Assembly (NCBI GenBank): GCA_013177855.1 | Contig: JABLYA010000001.1 | Coordinates: 62,001-126,000, forward strand | Source of the DNA: Ignavibacteria bacterium | Lineage (GTDB): Bacteria; Bacteroidota; Ignavibacteria; Ch128b | Direction: 5' to 3' | Length of the DNA stretch: 64,000 bases | Shown here: piece after piece, positions 46,323-54,193 of the stretch | How the letters are laid out: every line of letters starts with the position of its first letter | How positions within the stretch are numbered: position 1 is the first letter of the stretch | The notes under the pieces: generated by a model | Seen by the model: only the letters and a program-made list of their open reading frames with translations | Told to the model about the DNA's origin: nothing | Databases searched by the model: none | Translations under genes and position numbers: made by a program

Positions 46323-48688
46323 AAACTTACCTTCAACAAATCATACTATTTGTTATCTCTGTAATCGTAATTTCTAATCAATTGGTTTTGATACAATATT
46401 TTTCATATCAACAATGGTATAATTTTGCTTCGGTTATCATTTCAATTGCATTGTTTGGATTTGGCTTTAGTGGATTAGTGATTCCAAAAATCAGGAAAGA
46501 AACTTCGGAGGAATTGAATAAAACCATTTCAAACATTTTAATTTTATCTGGTTTTTACATACCTATATCTCTTTTAATCGAAAGAAATTTAATAGGCTCT
46601 TTTGATTCATACTTAATCTTTTTCGATCTAAAGGAAACGATAAAATTTTTTTTGATCGTAATTAATTACTCAATTCCCTTTTGCATCCTCGCAACTTTAA
46701 TTGGATTAATTTTTACCACATCTTCTGAAAAGATTGGAAGTTTGTATTTCATCAATTTAATTGGTTCAGGGATTGGTGGATTTCTGGTTATAAACTTACT
46801 CTGGATTTTTGAGCCTCAAAGAATTTATCTAATAAATGGACTAATGATTTCGTTGATGGTTTTTTTAGTAAATGGGAATAGTATTAATAAAAAATTTTCT
46901 TATAGATTTATTGCAAATCTTTTTGTCATTGTTTTCAATCTTGTTTTTATTTTTACATCGGTTGAGACTAATGCATCACAATTTAAAACCCTTTCAAGAT
47001 TTAAAAATTTTCCTGATGCAAAAATTATTGAAAAACGAAATTCGCCTTATGGGAAAGTAGAAATTTTAAGATCTTCATTATTACGTTATTCACCAGGACT
47101 GAGCTTAAATTTTGATAAAGAAATTCCACAAGGCGAAGCAATATTCTTGAACGCTGAATTAGCTGGATTTAGAATTAATGACACAAAAAATATTGATTAT
47201 CACTTTCTCAAAAATTCAACTCTTTATCTACCTTTTATTTTTAAATCTCTTAACAAAATTTTAATACTCAACTCAGCAGGTGGAGTTGAAATAAATCGAG
47301 GACTTGCAAGTAATGCGAGGAATATAGTTGTAACTGAGAAGAATCCAATTCTTCTAAAAATTGTTTCCTCACAATTCAAAATATTCGATAAATCAAAAAT
47401 TCAATTAATTAATGAAGATGCCCGCATTTTCATTGAAAAATCAGATTCTAAGTTTGATCTAATTTTTCATCCAGTCATTGAACCAATCGGTTATTCTTCA
47501 GGATTGTATTCAGCTCAAGAAAAATTTTTGTTTACAAAAGAAGCATTTCAAAAAATTTATGACAGATTGAATGAAGGCGGATACCTTTCAATTTCCTGCT
47601 ATATAGATAATCCTCTAAAGACTTTTCCTAAACTATTAAACGTTTTAACTGAAATTAGAGATTCAAAAGGCGATAAAATCAATAATAAAAACTTTATGGC
47701 AATCAATAACTGGAATGTTATAACAATTGTAATAAAGAAAGGATCATTTGAGGAAGACGAAATTCAGAAAGCAGAAAATTTCTGCTTCGGAAATCAATTC
47801 GATATTTTAATACATCCATTTAGAAAGAGTTCAAATTATTTTAATGCAGTTATTGATCCACAAATTTTTGATTTAATCGAAAAAGCATTAATTGGGGAAA
47901 AAGATGTTTTTAATAATTACCTTTTCAATTTGAATCCTCCAACTGACGATAAACCTTATTTTTCAAATTTTATCAATCCGCAAAAATTGAATTTTTATCT
48001 TAAACAAATCACAATGTTGAATTTAGCATATTCAGAGGTCGGATATTTCCTTATTTGGCTGGCTCTATTAGTAGTTTTTATTCTCGCTTCTATGATTACC
48101 TTCGCAGCATTAAAGACAATCAAGATTAGTTCAAAAAGATTAAAGGTAAATGTGTCGATCTATTTTTCTTTAATTGGGCTTGCATTTATGTTTATTGAAA
48201 TTTCATTAATTCAAAAATTAACTCTGGTAATGTCAAACGATGTCTTTGCAATTTCCTTTGTAATCAGCCTGCTCTTGATTTCATCAGGAGCGGGTAGCTT
48301 TTGGTTTCAAAAACATTTTAATTTGGCTAAGAAGACCCAACTGTTTTTCTTCTATATTTTTCTTGCTCAGCTTTTATTTCTAATATTTTCAGATCAATTA
48401 GTGAGATTTTTAATTTGCCAGACAGATTTTCAAAAATATTTACTTGCTGGTTTAATCATTTTCTTTTTGGGTTTTTTTATGGGTATGCCTTTTCCGTATG
48501 GAATAAGAAAGTTTTCCTCTCGAGATAAAAACATCGTTCCCTTAGCCTGGGCAATAAACGGGAGTTTTTCGGTTTTTGGTAGTTCGGCAGCGGTAATTTT
48601 ATTAATAACTTTTGGATTTAAGGTAACTTTTTTGGTTGCTTCTCTTATTTATTTTTCACTTGGATTTTTAAGCTCAATTAATAAATAA
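46319..48688 (+). CDS. Polytopic membrane protein with a spermidine-synthase-like domain
   Basis: 789 residues in three parts: six to seven helices (1-~215), a soluble region (~220-560) resembling spermidine synthase/methyltransferase folds, and about seven more helices (~575-789). The soluble part has LNSAGGVEINRGL where synthases have the GGGDG loop, then NEDARIFIEKS and YSSGLYSAQEKFLFTKEAF. In place of the catalytic acidic pair it reads LIFHPVIEP, so polyamine synthesis is doubtful. Similar three-part proteins are annotated as spermidine synthase-like in several phyla, without known activity. It overlaps pcm by 4 bases. Confidence 0.7.
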   Translation: MKTYLQQIILFVISVIVISNQLVLIQYFSYQQWYNFASVIISIALFGFGFSGLVIPKIRKETSEELNKTISNILILSGFYIPISLLIERNLIGSFDSYLIFFDLKETIKFFLIVINYSIPFCILATLIGLIFTTSSEKIGSLYFINLIGSGIGGFLVINLLWIFEPQRIYLINGLMISLMVFLVNGNSINKKFSYRFIANLFVIVFNLVFIFTSVETNASQFKTLSRFKNFPDAKIIEKRNSPYGKVEILRSSLLRYSPGLSLNFDKEIPQGEAIFLNAELAGFRINDTKNIDYHFLKNSTLYLPFIFKSLNKILILNSAGGVEINRGLASNARNIVVTEKNPILLKIVSSQFKIFDKSKIQLINEDARIFIEKSDSKFDLIFHPVIEPIGYSSGLYSAQEKFLFTKEAFQKIYDRLNEGGYLSISCYIDNPLKTFPKLLNVLTEIRDSKGDKINNKNFMAINNWNVITIVIKKGSFEEDEIQKAENFCFGNQFDILIHPFRKSSNYFNAVIDPQIFDLIEKALIGEKDVFNNYLFNLNPPTDDKPYFSNFINPQKLNFYLKQITMLNLAYSEVGYFLIWLALLVVFILASMITFAALKTIKISSKRLKVNVSIYFSLIGLAFMFIEISLIQKLTLVMSNDVFAISFVISLLLISSGAGSFWFQKHFNLAKKTQLFFFYIFLAQLLFLIFSDQLVRFLICQTDFQKYLLAGLIIFFLGFFMGMPFPYGIRKFSSRDKNIVPLAWAINGSFSVFGSSAAVILLITFGFKVTFLVASLIYFSLGFLSSINK

Positions 48689-48818
48689 ATTCAATACTCC
48701 AAGAATTTTTCCAGAATTTGATTATTCATCTTTCCAAAAAATTTTTGAGTTTCTAAGTTTTAATGAATTGGGCTTTTGCTGAAAAAATATAAATTATGCG
48801 GAAAATATTTTGGTTTAA

Positions 48819-48849
48819 TTGACAAATTCAATCAACTTGTTTATTTTTG
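48819..48849 (+). promoter_or_regulatory. Promoter of the HU gene, TTG-N20-TAnnTTTG
   Basis: TTG 48819-48821, 20 bases, TATTTTTG 48842-48849. It lies inside an in-frame upstream extension of the HU frame (48776-48910), which argues that the extension is not translated. Confidence 0.65.
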
Positions 48850-48910
48850 TTTCCGTAACTTATTGAAAATCAATAATTTAAAGCAATCATTTATAAAAGG
48901 TGATAAAAAT

Positions 48911-49255
48911 ATGAGCCAGAATTCCACAAAACCCAAAAATATGACTAAAGCTGACATAGTTGATCGTGTGGCTCAAGGTACAGGTTTGACTAAAATTGAA
49001 ACAGAAGCAGTTATTGAAGGCTTTATAAGTACCGTAATTTCAATGCTTAAAGAAGGATACGGAATTGAAATTCGTGGATTTGGTTCATTCCGTGTTAAAA
49101 AGAAAAAACCTCGGGTTGCACGAAATCCAAAAACGGGTCAGCAAGTTTATGTCCCAGAACATTTTGTACCGACTTTCAAATTTTCTAAGGATTTCAAGCA
49201 AATTGTTGATAAAGGAATGAAATTAGGTAAACCAGCTGAGAAAAGTGTAGAATGA
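48911..49255 (+). CDS. HU/IHF family DNA-binding protein
   Basis: Histone-like dimeric DNA-bending protein. 114 residues: a ~12-residue polar N-terminal tail, then MTKADIVDRVAQGTGLTK, GFGSFRVKKKKPRVARNPKTGQ (the DNA-binding arm) and FKFSKDFKQIVD. The start is ATG 48911, with AAAGGTGAT upstream; the promoter within the longer frame excludes an earlier start. HU and IHF cannot be separated with certainty. The stop overlaps the next gene by 4 bases. Confidence 0.92.
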   Translation: MSQNSTKPKNMTKADIVDRVAQGTGLTKIETEAVIEGFISTVISMLKEGYGIEIRGFGSFRVKKKKPRVARNPKTGQQVYVPEHFVPTFKFSKDFKQIVDKGMKLGKPAEKSVE

Positions 49256-50169
49256 GAAATTGTAAAATTTGCGGAAATCAGGTAAAGGAAACGGATAAAT
49301 TCTGCTCTCAATGTGGGGCAAAATTACAATCCGACGAATTTAGAGAAAAATGGTTACCTAAAGAAATAAAGTATATTAAAATTAAAGTCTGTGATTTGTG
49401 TGGAGAAGAAAATGATTTTGAAGCTGATGAATGTCAACATTGCGGAGTGGGATTTACAGGAAAAGAAAAAATTTTAGAAAGAGAAATTAAATCTCCAATC
49501 TTTAATTCTGAAGAGGTATCAGCGAAAAAAATTACTGGTGAGAAAGAGAAGAGTAAGCGAGTTCCTCAGAAAAGTAAAAGAATATCAGAGGAAAAACATT
49601 CAAGTGCGAAAAAGTTAGAACTCAAACATTTGTTCATGATTGGTCTTGTTGTAATCGGATTGGGATTAATTCTAGTCTATTATGCTTTTGAAAGTTCTAA
49701 AGCTGGAGATAATCAAAATACATTTAATCAAACTCAGATTCAGAATCAACCTTCAGTAGATTTAAATGCAATCAATGAGATAAATAGACTTGAAGATGAA
49801 TTAAAAAATAATCCTGATGATCCAGAAAAATTATTAAGACTTGCACATTTGACACATGATTCGGGATTTTATGAAAAAGCAATTGGATATTATGAAAAGT
49901 ATCTAAGTTTTAATCCTGATGATAATGATGCGGAAGTTGATCTAGGAGTTTGTTATTTCGAACTTAAACAATACGATAAAGCTTCAAACATTTTTGAGTC
50001 TGTTATTCAAAAAAATCCCAAGCATCAAATTGCTTATTTAAATCTTGGAATAGTTAACTTAAATCAAGGAAAAGTTGTAGAAGCAAAAGAGTATTTTCAA
50101 AAATGTATTGCTCTGGGTGAACATACAGAAGCAGGACACAGAGCAGCAGAACTTTTAAAATCACATTAA
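49252..50169 (+). CDS. Zinc-ribbon, single-helix, TPR protein
   Basis: 305 residues. Two zinc ribbons stand at the start: CKICG..C.QCG (~4-22) and CDLCG...CQHCG (~48-65). A basic linker, one membrane helix (~128-147), and three TPR units (~180-300, with YEKAIGYYEKYLSFNPDD as key pattern) follow. The TPR part should face the periplasm if the ribbons are cytoplasmic. I do not know a named family; such proteins are usually scaffolds. It is coupled to HU. Confidence 0.75.
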   Translation: MRNCKICGNQVKETDKFCSQCGAKLQSDEFREKWLPKEIKYIKIKVCDLCGEENDFEADECQHCGVGFTGKEKILEREIKSPIFNSEEVSAKKITGEKEKSKRVPQKSKRISEEKHSSAKKLELKHLFMIGLVVIGLGLILVYYAFESSKAGDNQNTFNQTQIQNQPSVDLNAINEINRLEDELKNNPDDPEKLLRLAHLTHDSGFYEKAIGYYEKYLSFNPDDNDAEVDLGVCYFELKQYDKASNIFESVIQKNPKHQIAYLNLGIVNLNQGKVVEAKEYFQKCIALGEHTEAGHRAAELLKSH

Positions 50170-50187
50170 AAAAGAGAGGAGAAAAAG

Positions 50188-50283
50188 ATGCCCTGCGGAA
50201 GAAAGAGAAAACGTCATAAAATGGCAACGCACAAAAGGAAAAAAAGATTAAGAAAGAATCGTCATAAAAAGAAATTAAGATAG
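50188..50283 (+). CDS. AURKAIP1/COX24-type small basic protein, likely ribosomal
   Basis: A 31-residue frame from ATG 50188 to TAG 50281-50283, starting MPCGRKRKRHKMATHKRKKR; all but a few residues are Lys, Arg or His. This matches the tiny AURKAIP1/COX24 domain proteins annotated in Bacteroidota, related to the mitochondrial small-subunit protein mS38. A strong GAGAGGAG ribosome-binding site lies 9 bases ahead. The ribosomal role is inferred from the homologue. Confidence 0.88.
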   Translation: MPCGRKRKRHKMATHKRKKRLRKNRHKKKLR

Positions 50284-50295
50284 TGCGTTTCTAAA

Positions 50296-50368
50296 GCCAC
50301 CTTAGCTCAGTTGGTAGAGCAGCTCACTCGTAATGAGCAGGTCGAGGGTTCAAGTCCCTCAGGTGGCT
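50296..50368 (+). tRNA. tRNA-Thr (anticodon CGT)
   Basis: Full cloverleaf of 73 bases: acceptor GCCACCT/AGGTGGC, D arm GCTC..GAGC, anticodon stem GCTCA/TGAGC around loop CTCGTAA (anticodon CGT, reads ACG), T arm GAGGG TTCAAGT CCCTC. CCA is not encoded. It lies 12 bases after the COX24-like gene. Confidence 0.95.
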
Positions 50369-50435
50369 CTAAGTTCCCTCAAAAAATATCTCGCCTTTTG
50401 TCTAATTTTGTAAAAGATTTTAAAGATTTTGATTT

Positions 50436-51521
50436 ATGGATAAAAACAAGTTGATGAATCTAACCTTAAGTTTAGCGCAAAAAGGAGGAATAAAAACTTT
50501 CCCGAATCCTAATGTTGGTGCAATTATAGTTAAAGATGGAAAAATAATCGGCGAAGGCTATCATAGATTTTTTGGTGACTCACATGCTGAGATAAACGCA
50601 TTGAATGAAGCAGGTGAAGATGCAAAAGATGCAACAATGTTTGTGACTTTAGAACCGTGCAGTCATTATGGAAAAACTCCACCTTGCGTTGATGCAATTA
50701 TAAAAGCTGGGATAAAAAAAGTTTATATCGGAATGAAAGATCCTAATCCACTTGTGAGTGGAAATGGAATTAAAAAATTAAGAGAAGCCAAAATTGAAGT
50801 TGAAGTTGGAATTCTTCAATCTAAAATCAAAAAATTTTATGAAGATTACTCAAAAAGATTTCAGAAGAAAAATTCATACGTTGTTTTGAAATATGCAATG
50901 ACACTTGATGGAAAAATTGCGACTTCAACAGGTGATTCAAAATGGATTTCATCAGATAAATCGAGAGAATGGGTTCATAAGTTTAGAACTAACTTTGATG
51001 GAATTTTAGTTGGCGTTAAAACAATTATTAAAGATAATCCTGAACTTTCAAGTCATGGAAAAGGGAAAAATCCTGTAAGAGTAATTTTGGATCCTGATCT
51101 TGAAATTCCATTAAATAGTAGAGTAATTCAAGATGAGTTTGCGACAGTGATCATTTACTCAAATAAAGATAAAAAACAAAAGATTGAACAAATACAGAAA
51201 CACAAAAAATATTTACTTTATATTAATTCAAAGAAAGGTCTGATTGATTTCAAAAAAATCATTGAAGAGCTTAAGCGAATTTCTATTTATTCTGTTTTGA
51301 TAGAAGGTGGTGGATTAACTGCGTGGACTGCTTTATCGAGCGGAGTAGTTGATGAAATCGTTTCTTTTGTTTCACCGAAGATTATTGGTGGTGTAAAGGC
51401 TATATCACCAGTTGAAGGAGAAGGGATAAACAAAATTTCGCGAGCAATTAGAACTAAAATCATTCATTTTGAAAAATCAGGCGAGGATATTTTAATTAAA
51501 AGTAAAATAATCAAAAATTAA
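50436..51521 (+). CDS. ribD: Bifunctional riboflavin biosynthesis deaminase/reductase
   Basis: Deaminates and then reduces the pyrimidine intermediate of riboflavin synthesis. 361 residues: N-terminal deaminase with zinc/catalytic H50-A-E52 and EPCSHYGKTPPC (C75, C84), and C-terminal reductase (~147-361; YVVLKYAMTLDGKIAT, VLIEGGG). It heads the four-gene operon. A TAATTTTG element (50403-50410) without a -33 TTG may be its promoter; no FMN riboswitch is present in the 67-base gap after the tRNA. Confidence 0.95.
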   Translation: MDKNKLMNLTLSLAQKGGIKTFPNPNVGAIIVKDGKIIGEGYHRFFGDSHAEINALNEAGEDAKDATMFVTLEPCSHYGKTPPCVDAIIKAGIKKVYIGMKDPNPLVSGNGIKKLREAKIEVEVGILQSKIKKFYEDYSKRFQKKNSYVVLKYAMTLDGKIATSTGDSKWISSDKSREWVHKFRTNFDGILVGVKTIIKDNPELSSHGKGKNPVRVILDPDLEIPLNSRVIQDEFATVIIYSNKDKKQKIEQIQKHKKYLLYINSKKGLIDFKKIIEELKRISIYSVLIEGGGLTAWTALSSGVVDEIVSFVSPKIIGGVKAISPVEGEGINKISRAIRTKIIHFEKSGEDILIKSKIIKN

Positions 51522-51526
51522 TCTAT

Positions 51527-52153
51527 ATGTTTACAGGAATAATTGAAACTTTGGGTAAAGTAAAAAAAGTCACAAGTAATGAAATTGAAATTTCAGTTCC
51601 TTTAGACGATATAAAAACAGGTGATAGTATTTCAATAAATGGAGTTTGTTTAACAGTAAAAGATTTGAAAAAAGAAAATAAAGAACTTAGATGTTCGTTT
51701 AACATTTCGCCTGAAACAATTTCAAGAACTAATTTGAAGTTTTTAAGAAGAAATGAATTTGTAAATATAGAAAGAGCTTTAAAACTATCAGCAAGATTAG
51801 ATGGTCACATTGTAACTGGTCATATTGATAGTGTCTCCAGAATCTTGAGCATTAAAAAAGTTGCCGATAGTTATCTCTTTAAGTTTTCCATACCGGATGA
51901 ATTGGAAAAATTTATTGCCGAAAAAGGTTCAGTATCAATTGATGGAATTAGTTTGACTGTGGCTGAAAAGAATCACAAGAGTTTTAATGTTGCAATTATC
52001 CCTTTTACTTTTAATCACACAAACTTACGTTATCGAAAGGTTGGTGATTATGTTAATCTTGAAGTTGATATACTTGCTCGATATGTTAATTCAATATTAA
52101 AGAGTGAAAGTAATGAAAAGAGTTTAAAGAATTTATTAGGAACGAAGCAGTGA
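51527..52153 (+). CDS. ribE: Riboflavin synthase alpha chain
   Basis: Dismutates two lumazines to riboflavin. 208 residues built of two lumazine-binding repeats, each starting near (MFTGIIE...; [10 protein letters not shown]), with the second-domain [13 protein letters not shown] mirroring [12 protein letters not shown] of the first. It follows ribD by 5 bases and overlaps ribBA by 4. Confidence 0.95.
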   Translation: MFTGIIETLGKVKKVTSNEIEISVPLDDIKTGDSISINGVCLTVKDLKKENKELRCSFNISPETISRTNLKFLRRNEFVNIERALKLSARLDGHIVTGHIDSVSRILSIKKVADSYLFKFSIPDELEKFIAEKGSVSIDGISLTVAEKNHKSFNVAIIPFTFNHTNLRYRKVGDYVNLEVDILARYVNSILKSESNEKSLKNLLGTKQ

Positions 52154-53367
52154 AGAAAGAGAAGAAAATTTTTTCGGATATACCATCAGCAATAAAAGAT
52201 ATTAAAAAAGGGAAAGTAGTAATTGTCGTTGATGATCCATCACGAGAAAACGAGGGTGATTTTGTTTGTGCTGCCGAAAAAGTCACGCCCGATATCATAA
52301 ACTTTATGGCAAAATATGGACGTGGATTAATCTGTCTTCCAATAATTGGTGAAAGACTTGATGAATTAAAAATCGAACAAATGGTAGAAAATCCAACTGA
52401 GGTGAAAGAAGCAAATTTCACAGTTTCAATTGATGCAAAAAAAGGTATAACCACTGGTATTTCTGCTTACGATAGAGCTTTAACAATTAAGACTGTAATT
52501 AATCCAAAGACCAAACCTGAAGATCTTATTAAACCAGGTCATATTTTCCCTTTAAGATATAAGGAAGGTGGAGTTTTGGTTCGGGCAGGACATACGGAAG
52601 CAGCTGTTGATTTAGCGAAACTCGCCGGACTATATCCTGCTGGGGTTATTTGTGAGATTATGAATGAAGATGGAACAATGGCAAGACTGCCTCAGTTAAT
52701 TAAAATAGCCGAAAAGTTTAAGTTGAAAATAATCACAATTGCTGATTTAATTGAATACCGTAGAAAAAACGAAAAGCTTGTCAAAAAATTATTCTCTGTT
52801 GAATTGCCAACACGATACGGTGATTTTCAATTGCATCTTTATGAAGACACAATAACCGGTGAACATCATCTTGCTCTGGTCAAAGGTGAAGTGGCTGGTA
52901 AGAAAAATGTTTATGTAAGAGTTCATTCATCCTGTACAACAGGGGATATTTTTCATTCGTTAAGATGTGATTGTGGTGATCAGCTTGAAAAGGCTCTTCA
53001 GATGATCTCAGAAAAAGGTCGTGGAGTTCTATTATATATGCATCAAGAAGGTAGAGGCATAGGACTTAAAAATAAAATTCATGCTTATCATTTGCAGGAA
53101 AAAGGTCTTGATACTGTTGAAGCAAATTTGAAATTAGGCTTTCCAGCTGATCTAAGAGATTATGGTATTGGAGCTCAAATCTTATCTGATTTGGGTTTAA
53201 GCACGATTCAATTGCTGACAAATAATCCTAAGAAGATTATAGGTTTAAGCGGTTATGGCCTAAAAATTACAAAAAGGATTCCAATCGAAATCCCACCCAA
53301 CAAAAAGAATCAAAAATATCTTAAAACCAAAAAACAAAAGCTTGGACATTTATTAAGGATTTTATAA
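52150..53367 (+). CDS. ribBA: Bifunctional DHBP synthase/GTP cyclohydrolase II
   Basis: Supplies both precursors of riboflavin. 405 residues: residues 1-~205 form DHBP synthase ([27 protein letters not shown]) and ~206-405 GTP cyclohydrolase II ([18 protein letters not shown] giving the zinc cysteines, HQEGRGIGL). The GTG start at 52150 overlaps the ribE stop (GTGA); no ATG gives a full protein. Confidence 0.95.
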   Translation: MKKEKKIFSDIPSAIKDIKKGKVVIVVDDPSRENEGDFVCAAEKVTPDIINFMAKYGRGLICLPIIGERLDELKIEQMVENPTEVKEANFTVSIDAKKGITTGISAYDRALTIKTVINPKTKPEDLIKPGHIFPLRYKEGGVLVRAGHTEAAVDLAKLAGLYPAGVICEIMNEDGTMARLPQLIKIAEKFKLKIITIADLIEYRRKNEKLVKKLFSVELPTRYGDFQLHLYEDTITGEHHLALVKGEVAGKKNVYVRVHSSCTTGDIFHSLRCDCGDQLEKALQMISEKGRGVLLYMHQEGRGIGLKNKIHAYHLQEKGLDTVEANLKLGFPADLRDYGIGAQILSDLGLSTIQLLTNNPKKIIGLSGYGLKITKRIPIEIPPNKKNQKYLKTKKQKLGHLLRIL

Positions 53368-53377
53368 GGAGTTAATT

Positions 53378-53854
53378 ATGTATAAAAAATTTGAAGGCAA
53401 ATTAGATGGGAAAGGCTTAAAGATTTCAATAGTCGTTTCCCGTTTTAACAGTTTTATTACTGAAAAATTATTAGACGGTGCAATTGATTGTCTCACAAGA
53501 CATAATGTGGATCAAGAAAATGTTGAGGTCTTCTGGGTTCCTGGAGCTTATGAGATTCCTGCAATGGCTAAAAAGATTTCTTCTTTAAAAAAATCTGATG
53601 CAATAATTTGTCTTGGGTGCGTGATCAGAGGTGAAACTCCGCATTTTGATTATATAGCTGCAGAAGTTTCGAAAGGTGTTGCTCAAGTATCACTTGAATC
53701 TGGAGTACCGGTAATCTTCGGAGTTTTAACAACAGATACAATTGAACAAGCAATTGAGCGAGCTGGTACTAAAGCAGGTAATAAAGGTTTTGATGCTGCA
53801 TTGAGTGCAATTGAAATGGCAAATTTGTTTAAGTTGGTTGAGCAAAAAAATTAA
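53378..53854 (+). CDS. ribH: 6,7-dimethyl-8-ribityllumazine synthase
   Basis: Condenses the two riboflavin precursors. 158 residues with [21 protein letters not shown] and [18 protein letters not shown] (catalytic His), and GVLTTDT. An AAGGAG ribosome-binding site is present. Last gene of the rib operon. Confidence 0.96.
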   Translation: MYKKFEGKLDGKGLKISIVVSRFNSFITEKLLDGAIDCLTRHNVDQENVEVFWVPGAYEIPAMAKKISSLKKSDAIICLGCVIRGETPHFDYIAAEVSKGVAQVSLESGVPVIFGVLTTDTIEQAIERAGTKAGNKGFDAALSAIEMANLFKLVEQKN

Positions 53855-53861
53855 TTTTAAT

Positions 53862-53892
53862 TTGATAAAGAAAATCTAATCGATTAAATTTG
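53862..53892 (+). promoter_or_regulatory. Promoter of the tRNA-Leu/tRNA-Val pair, TTG-N20-TAnnTTTG
   Basis: TTG 53862-53864, 20 bases, TAAATTTG 53885-53892, ending 23 bases before the tRNA-Leu. It is a perfect consensus match placed where a tRNA operon promoter should be. Confidence 0.68.
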
Positions 53893-53915
53893 TATCGCAA
53901 TTTCTTTGAAATGCT

Positions 53916-54001
53916 GCCGGGGTGGCGGAATTGGTAGACGCACAGGACTTAAAATCCTGTGGCCCCTCGGGGCCGTGCCGGTTCGAGTCCGGCCCTCGGT
54001 A
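53916..54001 (+). tRNA. tRNA-Leu (anticodon TAA)
   Basis: 86 bases with a long variable arm (TGGCCCCTCGGGGCCGT region), as expected for a class II tRNA. The anticodon stem CAGGA/TCCTG surrounds CTTAAAA (anticodon TAA). T arm GCCGG TTCGAGT CCGGC. Acceptor GCCGGGG/CCTCGGT contains G-T pairs at positions 1-72 and 5-68. CCA is not encoded. Confidence 0.95.
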
Positions 54002-54015
54002 CTTGAAATTCTGAT

Positions 54016-54089
54016 GGGCTCGTGGCGCAGTTGGTTAGCGCGCTTCCTTGACATGGAAGAGGTCACAAGTTCGAATCTTGTCGAGCCCA
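54016..54089 (+). tRNA. tRNA-Val (anticodon GAC)
   Basis: 74 bases: acceptor GGGCTCG/CGAGCCC, D arm GCGC..GCGC, anticodon stem CTTCC/GGAAG around TTGACAT (anticodon GAC), T arm ACAAG TTCGAAT CTTGT. Follows the tRNA-Leu by 14 bases, and a T-rich stretch after it may end the transcript. Confidence 0.95.
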
Positions 54090-54133
54090 CTCCTTTTATT
54101 TTTGAAAGTTGAAGCAATTATTTAATAAAAAAA

Positions 54134-54164
54134 TTGAATACCTCCCTTTAATTTTCTATTTTTG
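54134..54164 (+). promoter_or_regulatory. Promoter of the thrS-infC-rpmI-rplT operon, TTG-N20-TAnnTTTG
   Basis: TTG 54134-54136, 20 bases, TATTTTTG 54157-54164. The ATG of thrS follows 29 bases later. No leader long enough for a T-box or attenuator is present. Confidence 0.65.
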
Positions 54165-54193
54165 CAATGTTTTATAAGAATTAAAAATTTGAA

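Noticed and set aside
46319-48688. Genuine spermidine synthase
   Set aside because: The GGGDG loop and the catalytic acidic residues are not conserved, and the domain lies between two membrane bundles.
50369-50435. FMN riboswitch before ribD
   Set aside because: Only 67 bases separate the tRNA from ribD, and none of the conserved FMN-aptamer blocks is present.
53884-54117. Open frames of 68-77 codons over the tRNA pair
   Set aside because: They are translations of the tRNA-Leu and tRNA-Val genes themselves; such spurious proteins are common over tRNAs.
54090-54193. T-box or threonine attenuator before thrS
   Set aside because: The leader after the predicted start is under 30 bases and contains no T-box sequence or terminator hairpin.
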